A stretch of 64,000 nt of DNA from Pipra filicauda (Eukaryota > Chordata > Aves > Passeriformes > Pipridae), in the NCBI RefSeq assembly GCF_003945595.2, contig NW_024104559.1:372001-436000 (forward strand), given 5' to 3'. Position 1 is the stretch's first letter. Every line of letters begins with the position of its first letter. Positions 35,603-45,760 of this stretch are shown in pieces. A model generated the notes under the pieces. It was not told the DNA's origin. It saw only the letters and a list, made by a program, of their open reading frames with translations, and searched no databases. Both the position numbers and the translations under genes were made by a program.

Positions 35603-35809
35603 TAATTATTCTTTTTAATCAAGTCTATTCAAACCATTTATTACTTTATTCTTCCATTTCAATAGCAGAATGATTAAGATGGAATCTTAAAGGAATTCTT
35701 CACAACAATAATAATGTCTCTTATCGCAAGAGGCAGTCTCTGCTCTGTCCTGCAAATTCGCTGCATTAAAATATTAAATATATTCAATATATCAAACCCC
35801 TCCATTTCA
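35603..35809 (-). repeat. right arm of a long inverted repeat
   Basis: The reverse complement of 19837-20053, 207 bp here because of 4-bp and 6-bp length differences. The two perfect dyads are kept at 35674-35690 (TTAAGATggaATCTTAA) and 35718-35732 (CTCTTatcgcAAGAG), spanning the same 59 bp as in the left arm. Sequence outside this block does not align with the left arm's flanks. The arms are separated by about 15.5 kb. Confidence 0.92.
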
Positions 35810-37734
35810 CTCCTGTAAAACAATTCAGAGGATATGAGGAAGAGCCAGAAAGGGGCCCATTACAGTCTGCAAACACATTCAAAAATAGGGAAAAGGGGAA
35901 AACTCCAGCATGCACAATGAGCTGCAAATGGAGCTCCTGCTCCAGAAGTCCAGAGCAGGCCTGGGGGAGAAGGACATTATCATTTTGAAGACCCATTTAT
36001 TTCAGCACATGCTGTACGTTATAGAGGAGCCAGACTTCTTTTACCTCGATTTGTTGTCGTCTTGTTTTTCAATGCATACATTGGTAAGAACAAAACTTCA
36101 TCTGCAGCCTATGCAGGACACTCTTTTCAAGCTTTTCAGAGCATATAACAGAATAATAAAAAGGTAGAAAGTAGTGGGCTATGAATAAAATCTGTATCAT
36201 CTCCAGCTCGGGGGATACAGCAGCAAAGTCACGGATGCTGCAGTGCAAGGCTGGGCAAGGGCTGAGAGGTGACACAGGCAGGACTGGCATTTGGGCATCC
36301 CAACCCTTTTTGGGGTGGCTCTCAGGACACATGCCATGCTTCCTTTACATTTTTAGCTTCTTAACATGCTTAGCTTGGAAGATCCAGGTCTCCTGGATGA
36401 GGTGAAGGCATGGCAGTTGTATTTTCTAGGCTAATTTTTCCTTCTCCTTTTGACTACTCTGTGGAAAGATTTTGGATGGCCTGGGATGTATCCTACCTAA
36501 TTCTAGAAGAGGTCCATCAGCTTCAGTTACCAAGACTGCATATCAGATTACTTCATGTATGGTTGATAAAGGCCTGAGTATTACTGAGTAAACAATAGAT
36601 AATACAGGAATGATCAGGGATTTCTAAGTCTCCAAATTTTATTTATTAAACAGTTCCTGGGACCAGCCTCCATCCATGACTCAATGGCCTGACAAAGAGG
36701 TTTCAAAGCTGCAGCATGTTGCAGAACCTGAAGGTGTTTTGCTTCATCTGTGATATGATGGGGGTCCCAAAGAGACAGAGGCCATGGGAGGTGATCCATG
36801 GAGTGGGAAAGACCAGCTAGGGTCCTGCCCTGATGCCCTGGAGCACCACTGGACTCACAGACACACAGTTCTTTTTGGTTTACAGGGAAGTGCAGCACTC
36901 TGGGGATCTCACCCAGAGTTTTCACATGGATCTTGATGGCCTTCTGGATCTGGCCTCTGTGATCCCAGAATGGGATCATGTCTAATATCTCCTATGCCTT
37001 CTTTTTCCCAAAGGTTCCCAAAGCATTTTTAAGCCTTCATTGGCTGCTGTACCAAAGGTCACCAAAATCCCTGCTCCAGAGTGGTCCAAAGCCTGCAGAA
37101 GTTTCAGCTGGTTGGATTTCTGGTGGCTTTCACAAGGAAGGGCATGGAGGAGGCTCAGTGTGGGTCCTGGAGCTGGGGTGAGCCAGGACACAAGGCTCCC
37201 CTCAGCAGAATCCACCATCAGCACAAAGAGCCCAAAGTTCAGGTTGGCAGCTCCATCCCTGCCCAGGCTGGTATCTGAGTGTGAGAAATCACAGGTTTAA
37301 GCCCTTTACCATCATGTGGGTGTGTCTGAGCACCTCCTGACAAGTGCTGATCCACCTCATCTCCTCCTAATGCATGGGCAAAGAGAGATTCTCAGAGCTC
37401 AGTCACTGCAGCATCTCCTGGACATTCTCACCAATGACCAAGAGAAGGAGATGTTATGATTTGAGCATTTATACCTAAATATTTGCCCTACATTTATTTA
37501 TTTTTATTGGGAAGGAAGATGAAGAGATTGGACTGCCCACGCAGAGGAACCTCTGGGGAGCAGTAGGTAGAGCCCTGGGTGGGGCTGGGGGCTGTGATGA
37601 CCCCAGGTGGGGTGTGCATCTCAGCTTTGGGCAAAAACTGCTTGCAAGCTTGAAGAGTCCCCATTAAAACCTTCTCTGGGCAACCCCAGCCACCCACATT
37701 TCCTTGGGACGAGTAGTACGTTCAGAGCAGGGTT
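35810..37734. other. unique DNA, nothing recognised
   Basis: No gene or repeat is recognised. Short open frames on both strands have no domain. The 36000-36200 stretch is AT-rich. Confidence 0.35.
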
Positions 37735-37792
37735 TCCTGAGTGAGGGGATGATTGCTGAGGTCCCTTGAACCAGAACGACCCTCTGTGGTCC
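37735..37792 (+). mobile_element. possible very old CR1 tail remnant
   Basis: 'GGGGATGATTGCTGAGGTCC' followed by 'CTTGAACCAGAACGACCCTC' and 'TGTGGTCC' lines up loosely with the CR1 tail 'GATGATCTTTAAGGTCCC', 'TTCCAACCCAAACCATTCTG', 'TGATTC'. No terminal octamers survive. It could be coincidence. Confidence 0.3.
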
Positions 37793-39600
37793 AGGTAATA
37801 TGAACAATATCAACCCAAAGCTGACACAGCTGCTCTAATCCACTCAGACTTTGTGTGGGCAATGCACTATCCGCAGCCTGGGATGCAGGAGCAGCACCTC
37901 CAGCAACCCTCAGCCCCTCGGAGCACCCATGAATAAATCAGTCAGGGTCAGGTTAACAGGCAAACTGTGAGACCATGTGTTCCACCTGGGTGAGCAGGAC
38001 TTGGAGTGAAATGAGAAATCAAACATTTCTTGAGCAGTGTGTGCCAGGCTGCTTCCCTTCCCGTTGTCATTATCAGTATTGATTTTGTACGTAGCATTCA
38101 AGGTTAAACAAACTGTCTCCCCTGTTCAGCCTTGCTGGGCTGGGTGTGAAGGAGGCAGGCCTGGAGCAGACCACGGGCTAGAGGTGTATTCAGGTGTACA
38201 ACAAACCCCCTTTTCTCAGGAGATCTCCCTTCAGTCCTTCTTGTCCCCTCTCTGTTGGCAAAATCTTGACCCTGAAAGTCAGAGCCCATCCTCCCTCTGC
38301 AAATTTTGACTCCAAAATCCTTCCCTCTGCTCCAGCCGTGTCTTTGGAGAAGTTTGACTCCACGTCAGAAAGGCTCTGACTGAGGCTCTTCATGTCTTTT
38401 ATCTTTATTCCTTCCCTCCCATGCAGAGCTGGGACCTGCTCTCCTGAGAGGCTCCAAGACAGGGGTACATCCCCACCACAGGAACTCCATCAAGGCAAGC
38501 ACCCAAAATGCCCCAAGGCACCATGAGGTGCTGAAATCTGCAGCTCCCCTGAAATCAGTCTCTCCCTCCCAAAAGTGTATTCTGCTTTTTCTGTCAGAAA
38601 ACCTTCCTGAACCACCAGCCCCTTGATAATTTTCCTGTATCCTTGGAGTTATCCCCATAGCAGGGCAAGAACTTCACCCTCCAGCCAGAACTGTCTGTCC
38701 ACCCCTGGAATAAAGGGTACAGTGTTTTCATCTGATTTTTAGGTTCTGGTATTTAATAGAGATGTGACAGATAGGAAAAAATGTGGGGAAAAAAATAAAA
38801 GTACCAAGGAAAAGAGAAATGCACCAGGATAGGGATAGCAGCAGTTCTGCAAGGAAAGAAGCTGGATGGAGCAGGATTGGGAAAGAAGAAGGACCAAACC
38901 CTGCTCCTCACTGCAGGAGAAATCTGGGCCACAGTCACCAGTGATGTATGGGAGTGCCATCAGCCCCTTTGTTCTGCACTCCCGTCTGGGGATATTTTTC
39001 CAGCAAGTTTTGTCCCAGAATGGGAGAAATTAAATGCAAATTTTTGTTCTTCCCCTTAGGAAAACAGCAGGGATATGTCTGTGTAGGAGGGAGCTCTGAG
39101 AGGTACGTGAGGAGGAGCAGGGTCTCACTTTGAATGGAGCTTCTCTCAGGTGGGAGAGGCAGAACATTTAATGAAGAATTGAATCAGGCTGTAGGAAGGG
39201 GTGAAACCCTTCATCCTGCTGGCCTCAGTGGGAGCTCTAGGTGTTGGCCACTTCTGAAAACAGGAAGAAATGGTCCCAAAGTGCCTTCCAGGAGCCCAAA
39301 TCCAGCTTGAAGTTTTCCCTGGTGAAAAGCTCAGGCTCAGCTCCACAGCCAGTCTCCTTTGGCATTGTTTTCCCAGGGGGGAAGAAGCCTTTTGGGCTTT
39401 TGGCTCATCTGGGAGCTGAAGGACATTGGCTTCTTCCAGCTGATGGTCCATGGGACCGATGGAAATTGCAGAAATGAACCACAGGGCTGGGATGGAGCAA
39501 ATTCCTTTTACCTTCATGCACCACAAGAGTTCAAAATGAGCCTTCTAGCAGGGGAAACCTGGGCATCTTCACACCCTTCCATGCACTGCCCCTTTCACCA
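37793..39600. other. unique DNA, nothing recognised
   Basis: Mixed composition, no repeat seen. A 126-codon minus-strand frame (39146-39526) and others lack recognisable features. Confidence 0.35.
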
Positions 39601-40330
39601 GCCAATTTGCAGACCCTAAAAGCAGTCAGGAATCCAGATACATCCCAAATGCTTTCCCATCTCTACACAAAATGCTCTATGATTATTAATGATCATAATG
39701 ATAATTCAACCTATTCCTCTGCTGTGAAAAAAAAAACACCAGAACTCTCAAACCTGGATATAGTCATGAAATTTTCTTTTGGCCTCCGTAAACCATTTCC
39801 AAGTAATTATACAGAGAGTAGGGTTGAAAAAGAGCTGCGTGCAATTGTCATAAAATGTAATTAATTTGGAGTAATTCACAATGGAGAAAAAGTGCTGCAG
39901 AGAGTAAATTGGACAGGAGACTTGTGTGCTGGGGAGATGAGGTTTTGAAAGGCTGCTGACTAATACAGCACTGACCTGAAAGCAAATCCTTACATTCATG
40001 CTGGACCGGCTGTTTCCATGACAACAGTTGTTATTAGTAACTGAAAATGTATTGCTCTTACGAGTGGCAGCATATTTTTTTTTCAGTTGAATTCAAGAGC
40101 AGCTGGGTACTTTACTCATGAAGATAAAGTGCTCAGATTGCTACAACACTAATGTTATGTGCTGCACCTCTCATAACACCAACCTTATACTTACACATGA
40201 TACAAAGAGATGTGTGGATTGCTTTAGGGAACAAACCTCAGAAGGCACAGCGTAAATGGCAACTTGTATCAAAGAAATCAAAGGAAAATAACCACGGTCA
40301 TCACTGCGCTTTAAATTAACTCTTTAGTGA
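39601..40330. other. AT-rich, conserved-looking noncoding stretch
   Basis: Repeat-free apart from an A-run near 39727-39736. It has several TAATTA-like cores (GTAATTATAC, GTAATTAATTTG) and even AT-rich texture. It is a candidate regulatory region by composition only. Confidence 0.28.
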
Positions 40331-40629
40331 AATTCCCTGGGGATTCAGGCTGACTGGAGCGTTCAAGTAACAGGTAAATCCTGTTAGGAGCTCAGCGAGC
40401 CAGCCTGACATCCTGAGATGTAATGCCAGCCTCCCAAGGGGCACTGAGAACATCTCAGCCTTTAAATTAAGCTACTTCTCATGCACTACCCCTTCTTGTT
40501 CCTGTCCTGAGAGCAGCAGTTTGAGTGAGCAAACTTGGGAGAGATGGATTCTCACCTGGTTCAGACTCGTGCAATGCCACAGACTGGAATAGCATCCCTC
40601 TGATTTTTCCTTATGAGGACCTTCTTAAA

Positions 40630-40840
40630 ACTGAGAGAGTAGGTTTAGATTGGATATTAGGAAGAAATTCTTCCCTGTGAGGGTGGGGAGGCCTTGGCAC
40701 AGGTTGCCCAGAGAAGCTGTGGCTGCCCCATCCCTGCAAGTGTCCAAGGCCAGGTTGGACAGGGCTTGGAGCAACCTGGGCTGGTGGAAGGTGTCCCTGC
40801 CCATGGCAGGGGGTGGAGTGAGATGATCTTTCATGTCCCT
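40630..40840 (+). mobile_element. CR1 copy lacking its 3' terminus
   Basis: The commonest subfamily, from 'CTGAGAGAGTAGGTTTAGAT' to 'GAGATGATCTTTCATGTCCC'. It then stops, and unrelated sequence (TGGTTGTACCAG) follows, so the 'CCAACCCAAACCATTCTG' tail and octamers are missing. CR1 insertions normally keep the 3' end and lose the 5' end, so a later deletion or rearrangement is likely. Confidence 0.93.
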
Positions 40841-41099
40841 GGTTGTACCAGTTCATCTTGGCCTCTCTCCAGCTCCCCATCCCTCGACAGTAACCCAAAT
40901 GCTGTGGGCAGACACCAACTGCAACTAAACCAACACAAGCTCTGTCAAATTTGACTGTGGCTGTTTTGCTGATGTGTCTTTCAAATGTCCCCTTCTGTCC
41001 CCTGTGCAGGGAGTGTAAACCTCTTTACACCAAGAGAGGAGCATAGCCCAGGAAAGCACCAGTTGTCAAAGTTGCTCGTGTAGGCAAAATGCTGCACAT

Positions 41100-41560
41100 T
41101 ATATTGTATGAATGAGCCTGTGAATAGCAATAACATATTCAGGAAGCAAATAAGTTACAATCCATAATCAAAAAATGTTGCAAATTACATCCTTAATAGA
41201 TTACATTTATAATCTACTTGAAAGAGATCTTTAGGCACTTAATTGACACATTCCAAGATAGCTATAACATATTGGCTAGTTAGATACCAATTGACATACT
41301 TATTAAATATCAATTAGTGCATTCCATAATTTGGTACCTAATTAGCTTGCTATAGCTATTCTATCAAATGCCAATTAAATGCTTGAAATTTCTTACAAGT
41401 TGGCTGTACTAAGATAATAATTAAGAATGCATTGCTTAAGTCATCTTTAGTTAATTACATGGCAAACTAATTTTGGCTACACACATTAGACCTTTCAATA
41501 AATCCCGCTTTATCAATCAATTGGTATCTAATGAACTCATTATTCTTTTGCTACATCTGA
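41100..41560. promoter_or_regulatory. TAAT/ATTA-dense segment with a 15-bp inverted repeat, candidate enhancer
   Basis: I count about 20 TAAT or ATTA cores between 41161 and 41535, several as TAATTA (41340, 41409, 41451). TTAGATACCAATTGA at 41280-41294 recurs as a perfect reverse complement at 41517-41531. TAAT is the core bound by homeodomain proteins, and such clusters occur in vertebrate developmental enhancers. AT-rich neutral DNA would also contain many cores, so the call is tentative. Confidence 0.35.
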
Positions 41561-41692
41561 ATAAAACACTGCATTGCCATTCTCCTGGTGGTGATATTTA
41601 GATGTATCTCAGCCTGGATGTGGAGCTCCATGTGCCTCCTGCTTGAAGGTCTCTAACAGGGATGTGACACCTCATGTTCCCAGGCTGGTGAG

Positions 41693-41985
41693 CAGTCCCT
41701 GTCCTCCCCTCCATGGAGGCAGGAGCTCTGTGGTGTTCCCTGTCCTCCCCTCCATGGAGGCAGGAGCTCTGTGGTGTTCCCTGTCCTCCCCTCCATGGAG
41801 GCAGGAGCTCTGTGGTGTTCCCTGTCTTCCCCTCCATGGAGGCAGGAGCTCTGTGGTGTTCCCTGTTTTCCAATTCATGGAGGCAGGAGCTCTGTGGTGT
41901 TCCCTGTTTTCCAATTCATGGAGGCAGGAGCTCTGTGGTGTTCCCTGTCTTCCCCTCCATGGGGGCAGGAGCTCTGTGGTGTTTT
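41693..41985 (+). repeat. 41-bp tandem repeat, seven units
   Basis: Equivalent bases fall at 41701, 41742, 41783, 41824, 41865, 41906 and 41947, an exact 41-bp period. Each unit holds 'TCCATGGAGGCAGGAGCTCT' or a variant; units five and six share 'TTTTCCAATTCATGG'. Since 41 is not a multiple of three, all three frames read the same unit in turn, giving open frames of 138 and 151 codons on plus and similar ones on minus. No spacers, so it is not CRISPR. Confidence 0.97.
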
Positions 41986-42486
41986 GGGAGGGGTGGGTGT
42001 GCAGGAGCCACCGTGGCCCCTACTCTGCAGTGTCACTGCAGCGTGGAGGGCTCAGCACAGACCCACCTTCTGACAGTTGCACACAGGGTGCTGTCTGAGG
42101 AAGGATTGAGAGGCAGGAGCCTGTGGTAGGAGGAAAGAGCCAGTTTTCAGTTGTCTGAGGCCGCTCTGAGGTGTGGGAAGTGAGAGGATGGAGAAGGATG
42201 AAGCTCAGACAACTGAAAGAATAACGTAACGTGAACTCGTGCTGATGCAATACAGGCACGTGTCTCCCTGAGCTCTTTATCTCCCCTACAGCAGCAGAGC
42301 ACCACTCAAAGTATAAAAATAGCCTCTTGTATCGATGTCTTCTCTCTCTTTTCCCCAGCAGTTATGAGTCAGCTCCCTGATTAGGCTGTTGCTGTATGTG
42401 GAACATCTTTTATGTCGGAGGAATTTATTGCACTGAGGTGGGCAAATTTTATGTGGATGAGATGTCCCTCTGGATGCACCATTCCC
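41986..42486. other. unique DNA, nothing recognised
   Basis: Sequence between the 41-bp array and the next CR1 remnant. No motif or frame of note. Confidence 0.35.
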
Positions 42487-42545
42487 TGTTGGAACAAGAT
42501 GGTCTTTAAGGTCCTTTCCCACCTAAACCATTCTAGGGTTAGAAT
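42487..42545 (+). mobile_element. CR1 tail remnant
   Basis: 'TGTTGGAACAAGATGGTCTT' followed by 'TAAGGTCCTTTCCCACCTAA' and 'ACCATTCTAGGGTTAG' matches the last 60 bp of a CR1 tail. Nothing convincing of the element remains upstream. Confidence 0.65.
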
Positions 42546-42775
42546 GGTTGTGCAGGTGGGTGGCTTTAGCTTGTCTGAGAACATCCACAGAAGACACAGC
42601 CCATGAACTCTGCTCCGAACCCTCTCCTTGTCTCTCATTTTGACTGTAAATTAATGAACTTCTAGTGCCCAGCACTTTGCCCAGCTGTTCTAGTCTTCTT
42701 CTTAATTGCTTGTAATAAACACAGTGAAAGACATGCCAAAAATACCCATATTTCCCCTTTCCCTGTTTTTGCTCA

Positions 42776-42856
42776 CATGTATGTTTGACATGTACATGTA
42801 TGTTTGATGTGCACATGTATGTTTGATGTGCACATGTAGGTTTGATGTGCACATGC
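42776..42856 (+). repeat. 19-bp tandem repeat, four units
   Basis: TGTTTGA recurs at 42782, 42801 and 42820 (variant at 42839), an exact 19-bp period. Units contain GTGCACATGTATG or GTACATGTATG, which are alternating purine-pyrimidine and partly palindromic. The unit is read as a His/Thr/Cys-rich peptide on the minus strand; there is no sign of coding. Confidence 0.92.
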
Positions 42857-44282
42857 TCAATTTAGCAAAGTGATTCCAACAAAGTGGTGAGGGATTTTTT
42901 AAAAGGGTCTGGGCTGCCTGAATTTCCTTTGGGTGCTGGGAGTGTTGCATCCTGCTGCAGAACACGTCCCAGAATGCTGGAGGAGGTGACCTGGGGCACA
43001 AGGGAGGGACATGCACAAGCTCAGAAGGACTGGAATGAGTCTTCCTCAGCACTGCCTATGCTGCTTTCTCTTCCCCATGGACCATCCTCTGTTCTCCACA
43101 CGAGAGCCCCATCCAAGGAGTGCCTCTGTGGAGTAACAGGACTCTTGTCCCTCCATCCCTGTGCAGAATTGAGGGGCTGTGTGCTCATGCACCAGGGTAG
43201 GGAAGAGCAATTCCCTCTGTGGGCCTTAACAACTACATTTTTAACGTCAAGCAAAGCCAGGAGCTTGAACAAATGCCTTTGTGGTGACAGAGTGAAAGGG
43301 CTGCACAATTTTTTCTTCGTTTTGACATAATGAAAAAAGGCTTTTGACAAAATCCATTCTGCCCTTTGAATGAAGTTATTTGTTTGACTAAATGCACTGA
43401 CTCCATCCAAATTATTTATTAGACTGGCTTGACATTGCAGGCAACCTGGATTCCTGCAGGGCTGTGGGTAAGAGGTGGGTTCTGGATTAATCTCATCAAC
43501 TGATAACAAGGAAAACCCAGCAAAGAGCTGCTTTTTACTTAATAAAAGAAAGAGGGTGGAAATCCAACCACCATACATCTTGCAGGCTCAGTCTGGGACA
43601 CTCAGGTTGGACTATTTCCTTCCCACAAGTCCATGACACTGTCATTAAAGTTCATCCCTGGGATCTTGCATTACTGGTTGTCACCATCAGTTTTGCAGAG
43701 TTTTCACTAGATCAGGACTCAGGGGGGAAAAAAATAACGTGCTGGAAGAAGGATTTGAACTCTTCTTCCTGTGGGCTTAGAAGAAAAGAAGGGGAAAGAA
43801 ATCTCTGCTGAAGACAAAGGAAAAGTAGAAATGGGAAATAAATAATTTGAGATCACACACTGGAGCAGAAAGGGAAATAAGAAAATTGAGAGAAAAGGGC
43901 TGTATAAAAAAAAAAGAACACAACTAGCCATGTCTTCTATAGAAGACTTGATTACTCACTGTATTCATGCCTGCATTTCCTCTTTCCCCATGAAGCCACC
44001 TGCTTCTCTCCCCCCTCCCTCAGATGATGGTACTTTACTCCACAGGTCTGTGGGGGTGGTTGGACATGTTTAAATTGAACATGACTTTTAACTGCCCAAC
44101 GTCTTCTGGTAGAAGGGACACCTGAGACCCTAAAAGCTGTGATTTCTTCTGGAACTGTGATGATAACATATCATTCACACAGGCACGATACCCGTCCAAC
44201 CACAGTGCTGATGACATGCTTCTATTTGAAATTGTACCCATACCTGCCCAACTTGGGACAGGGTTGAAGAGGAAATTCAAAT
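42857..44282. other. unique DNA, nothing recognised
   Basis: A 185-codon minus-strand frame (43021-43578) and a 148-codon plus-strand frame (42884-43330) overlap, with no recognisable domain. From 43720 to 43930 the sequence is A-rich. Confidence 0.35.
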
Positions 44283-44498
44283 ATGTTATGGAAGATATTC
44301 TTCCCTGTGAGAGTGGTGAGGCACAGGTTGCCCAGAGATGCTGTGGCTGCCCCATCTCTGGAAACATTAAAGGCCAGGTTGGACAGGGCTTGGAGCAACC
44401 TGGGATAGTGGAAGGTGTCCCTGCCCATGGCAAGGGGTGGAACTGGATGATCTTTCATGTCCCTTCCAACCCAACCCATTCACAATTTTATGATTCTC
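44283..44498 (+). mobile_element. CR1 3' end
   Basis: The commonest subfamily with scattered changes. It lacks the 'CCCTGG' before 'GCACAGGTTGCCCAGAG' and has 'GAAACATTAAAGGCC' in place of 'GAAGTGTCCAAGGCC'. It ends CCATTCACAATTTTATGATTCT. Moderately old compared with the copy at 32226. Confidence 0.94.
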
Positions 44499-44706
44499 AG
44501 TCATGATGATGCAGGAACAAGGTGCTCCTCCACTGCCACCGAGTGCTCCACCAGCAGACCCCAGCTCTGGAGGATCCATGTGCTGTTCAAGTCTTGCCAG
44601 CCATTGCAGCAGCCACATTCAAGTCAGCTGTCTGCCTTTTCTTGGGCAAGACTTTTTCTGGCAGTCTACATGAGCAGAGGAGGCTGGGTAGAGTGATCAT
44701 TCATCT

Positions 44707-44739
44707 AGGTCAATTTTAGGTCAATTTTAGGTCAATTTT
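44707..44739 (+). repeat. 11-bp tandem repeat, three units
   Basis: AGGTCAATTTT three times in perfect tandem. AGGTCA is the nuclear-receptor half-site sequence, here as direct repeats with 5-bp spacing (DR5-like, the spacing used by retinoic acid receptors). It may be chance slippage; function is inference only. Confidence 0.85.
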
Positions 44740-45107
44740 CTGTTTAATGTGACTTTTCCACCAACAGAGTGTGAATTTTTACCCCAATTTATTTGTGTCC
44801 CTCACTGCCTCGGCTTGAGCTCAGTCACCTTCAGTGGAAACTATTAACATCTGAAATGCTGACTCTGAGGTTACCGAAACTAAACTCACACAACTTGCAT
44901 GGAGTCAAACACCCCTTTCCCTCCTCACTCTTCCTCCTTGCTTGGTGCTCTTGTGGTGCTTCTCAGCTGGGGTTTCACACCCCCGTGTCAGCGGCTCCTG
45001 TGCCCCTCTCTGGTGGTGGTGGTGGTGGGTGGCCAGGGCGGGCTGGGCTGGGGCTTCTTCACTCACAGGTAACCTTGGAGTTGCTTTGTCTCAAAATCAA
45101 GGATTGC
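44740..45107. other. unique DNA with a (GGT)n run
   Basis: (GGT)5 at 45012-45030 gives a poly-Gly stretch in a 201-codon plus-strand frame (44793-45398) that continues into the CpG cluster. The frame has no recognisable domain. Confidence 0.4.
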
Positions 45108-45372
45108 GTGTCACAGGGAGCGGGACCTTCCGTTGACGTGGGGGGAAAATATGAAACCAGAGTTTTGTGGCTCTGCGGTCGCGGGAATGGGACGGCGAAA
45201 AACCCAACCGTGCCGACAGCCGGTGTGACGTTGACTAAACCCGAGAGCAAAAAGAGGCAGAAAATCTGTGGAAATTACCAGGCAGAGGGAAACCACCAAG
45301 AGGAAAAGTGTGCGACTTTCCACGCTCGACTTGGGGGTGAGGGTCCTGCGTTACGGGAAAGATTCGCCGTTG
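45108..45372. promoter_or_regulatory. local CpG cluster, candidate unmethylated or promoter element
   Basis: About 21 CpG dinucleotides in 265 bp (for example TTCCGTTGACG, TGCGGTCGCGGG, GACGGCG, CGCTCGAC, TTCGCCG), against only occasional CpGs in the kilobases around. CpG retention implies low germline methylation or selection. It contains CRE-like TTGACG at 45134. It could be a small CpG island promoter, an enhancer or part of an exon; no splice or start signal decides. Confidence 0.45.
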
Positions 45373-45760
45373 GTGCCATAAAGAATAAAACCCTCTGAAC
45401 AAACATGGAGCCGCTCCCCAGCTATCCTGCACATTAATAATCAGATACAGTGCAATATTTAATCTAACCATTTGGTCTGTAGCAGACTAGCTGCTTTCTC
45501 CTTTGCTTTTAATTACCACTTTCATTTTAATCTAACTGTACAAATTGGTGAGATTTATGAAGCATCACTGAGCACCATACCTCTGCCTGCCTCGTGGCTC
45601 TACAATTAAAATGCTCATTTTTGAACACTAGATTTGTTTAATGCTCTAAAGAACCCTTGAAGTCATATGGACAAGCATTTTAGACTTTGTTCCTTTCTGA
45701 ATGAAAGTGGGTGCAAGGGAGACGGAAACCAGTTCAAAGCTGGTGCATAGCAATGACTGT
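45373..45760. other. AT-rich, conserved-looking stretch next to the CpG cluster
   Basis: Repeat-free, with TTTAATTACC, ACATTAATAATCAG and CTACAATTAAAATG. The abrupt change from CpG-rich to AT-rich sequence resembles a promoter or enhancer flank, but nothing confirms it. Confidence 0.27.

Noticed and set aside
41598..42129. Repetitive 80-151 codon frames, and a possible CRISPR-like array
   Set aside because: They come from the 41-bp tandem repeat read in different frames. Units abut with no variable spacers, so it is not CRISPR.
43745..43765. GGATTTGAACTC, which resembles a tRNA T-arm on the minus strand
   Set aside because: No matching acceptor, D-arm or anticodon stem can be built around it.
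44793..45398. 201-codon frame through the (GGT)n run and the CpG cluster
   Set aside because: No domain, a poly-Gly run from a microsatellite, and only a CpG-rich background keeping the frame open. The CpG cluster itself is reported instead.
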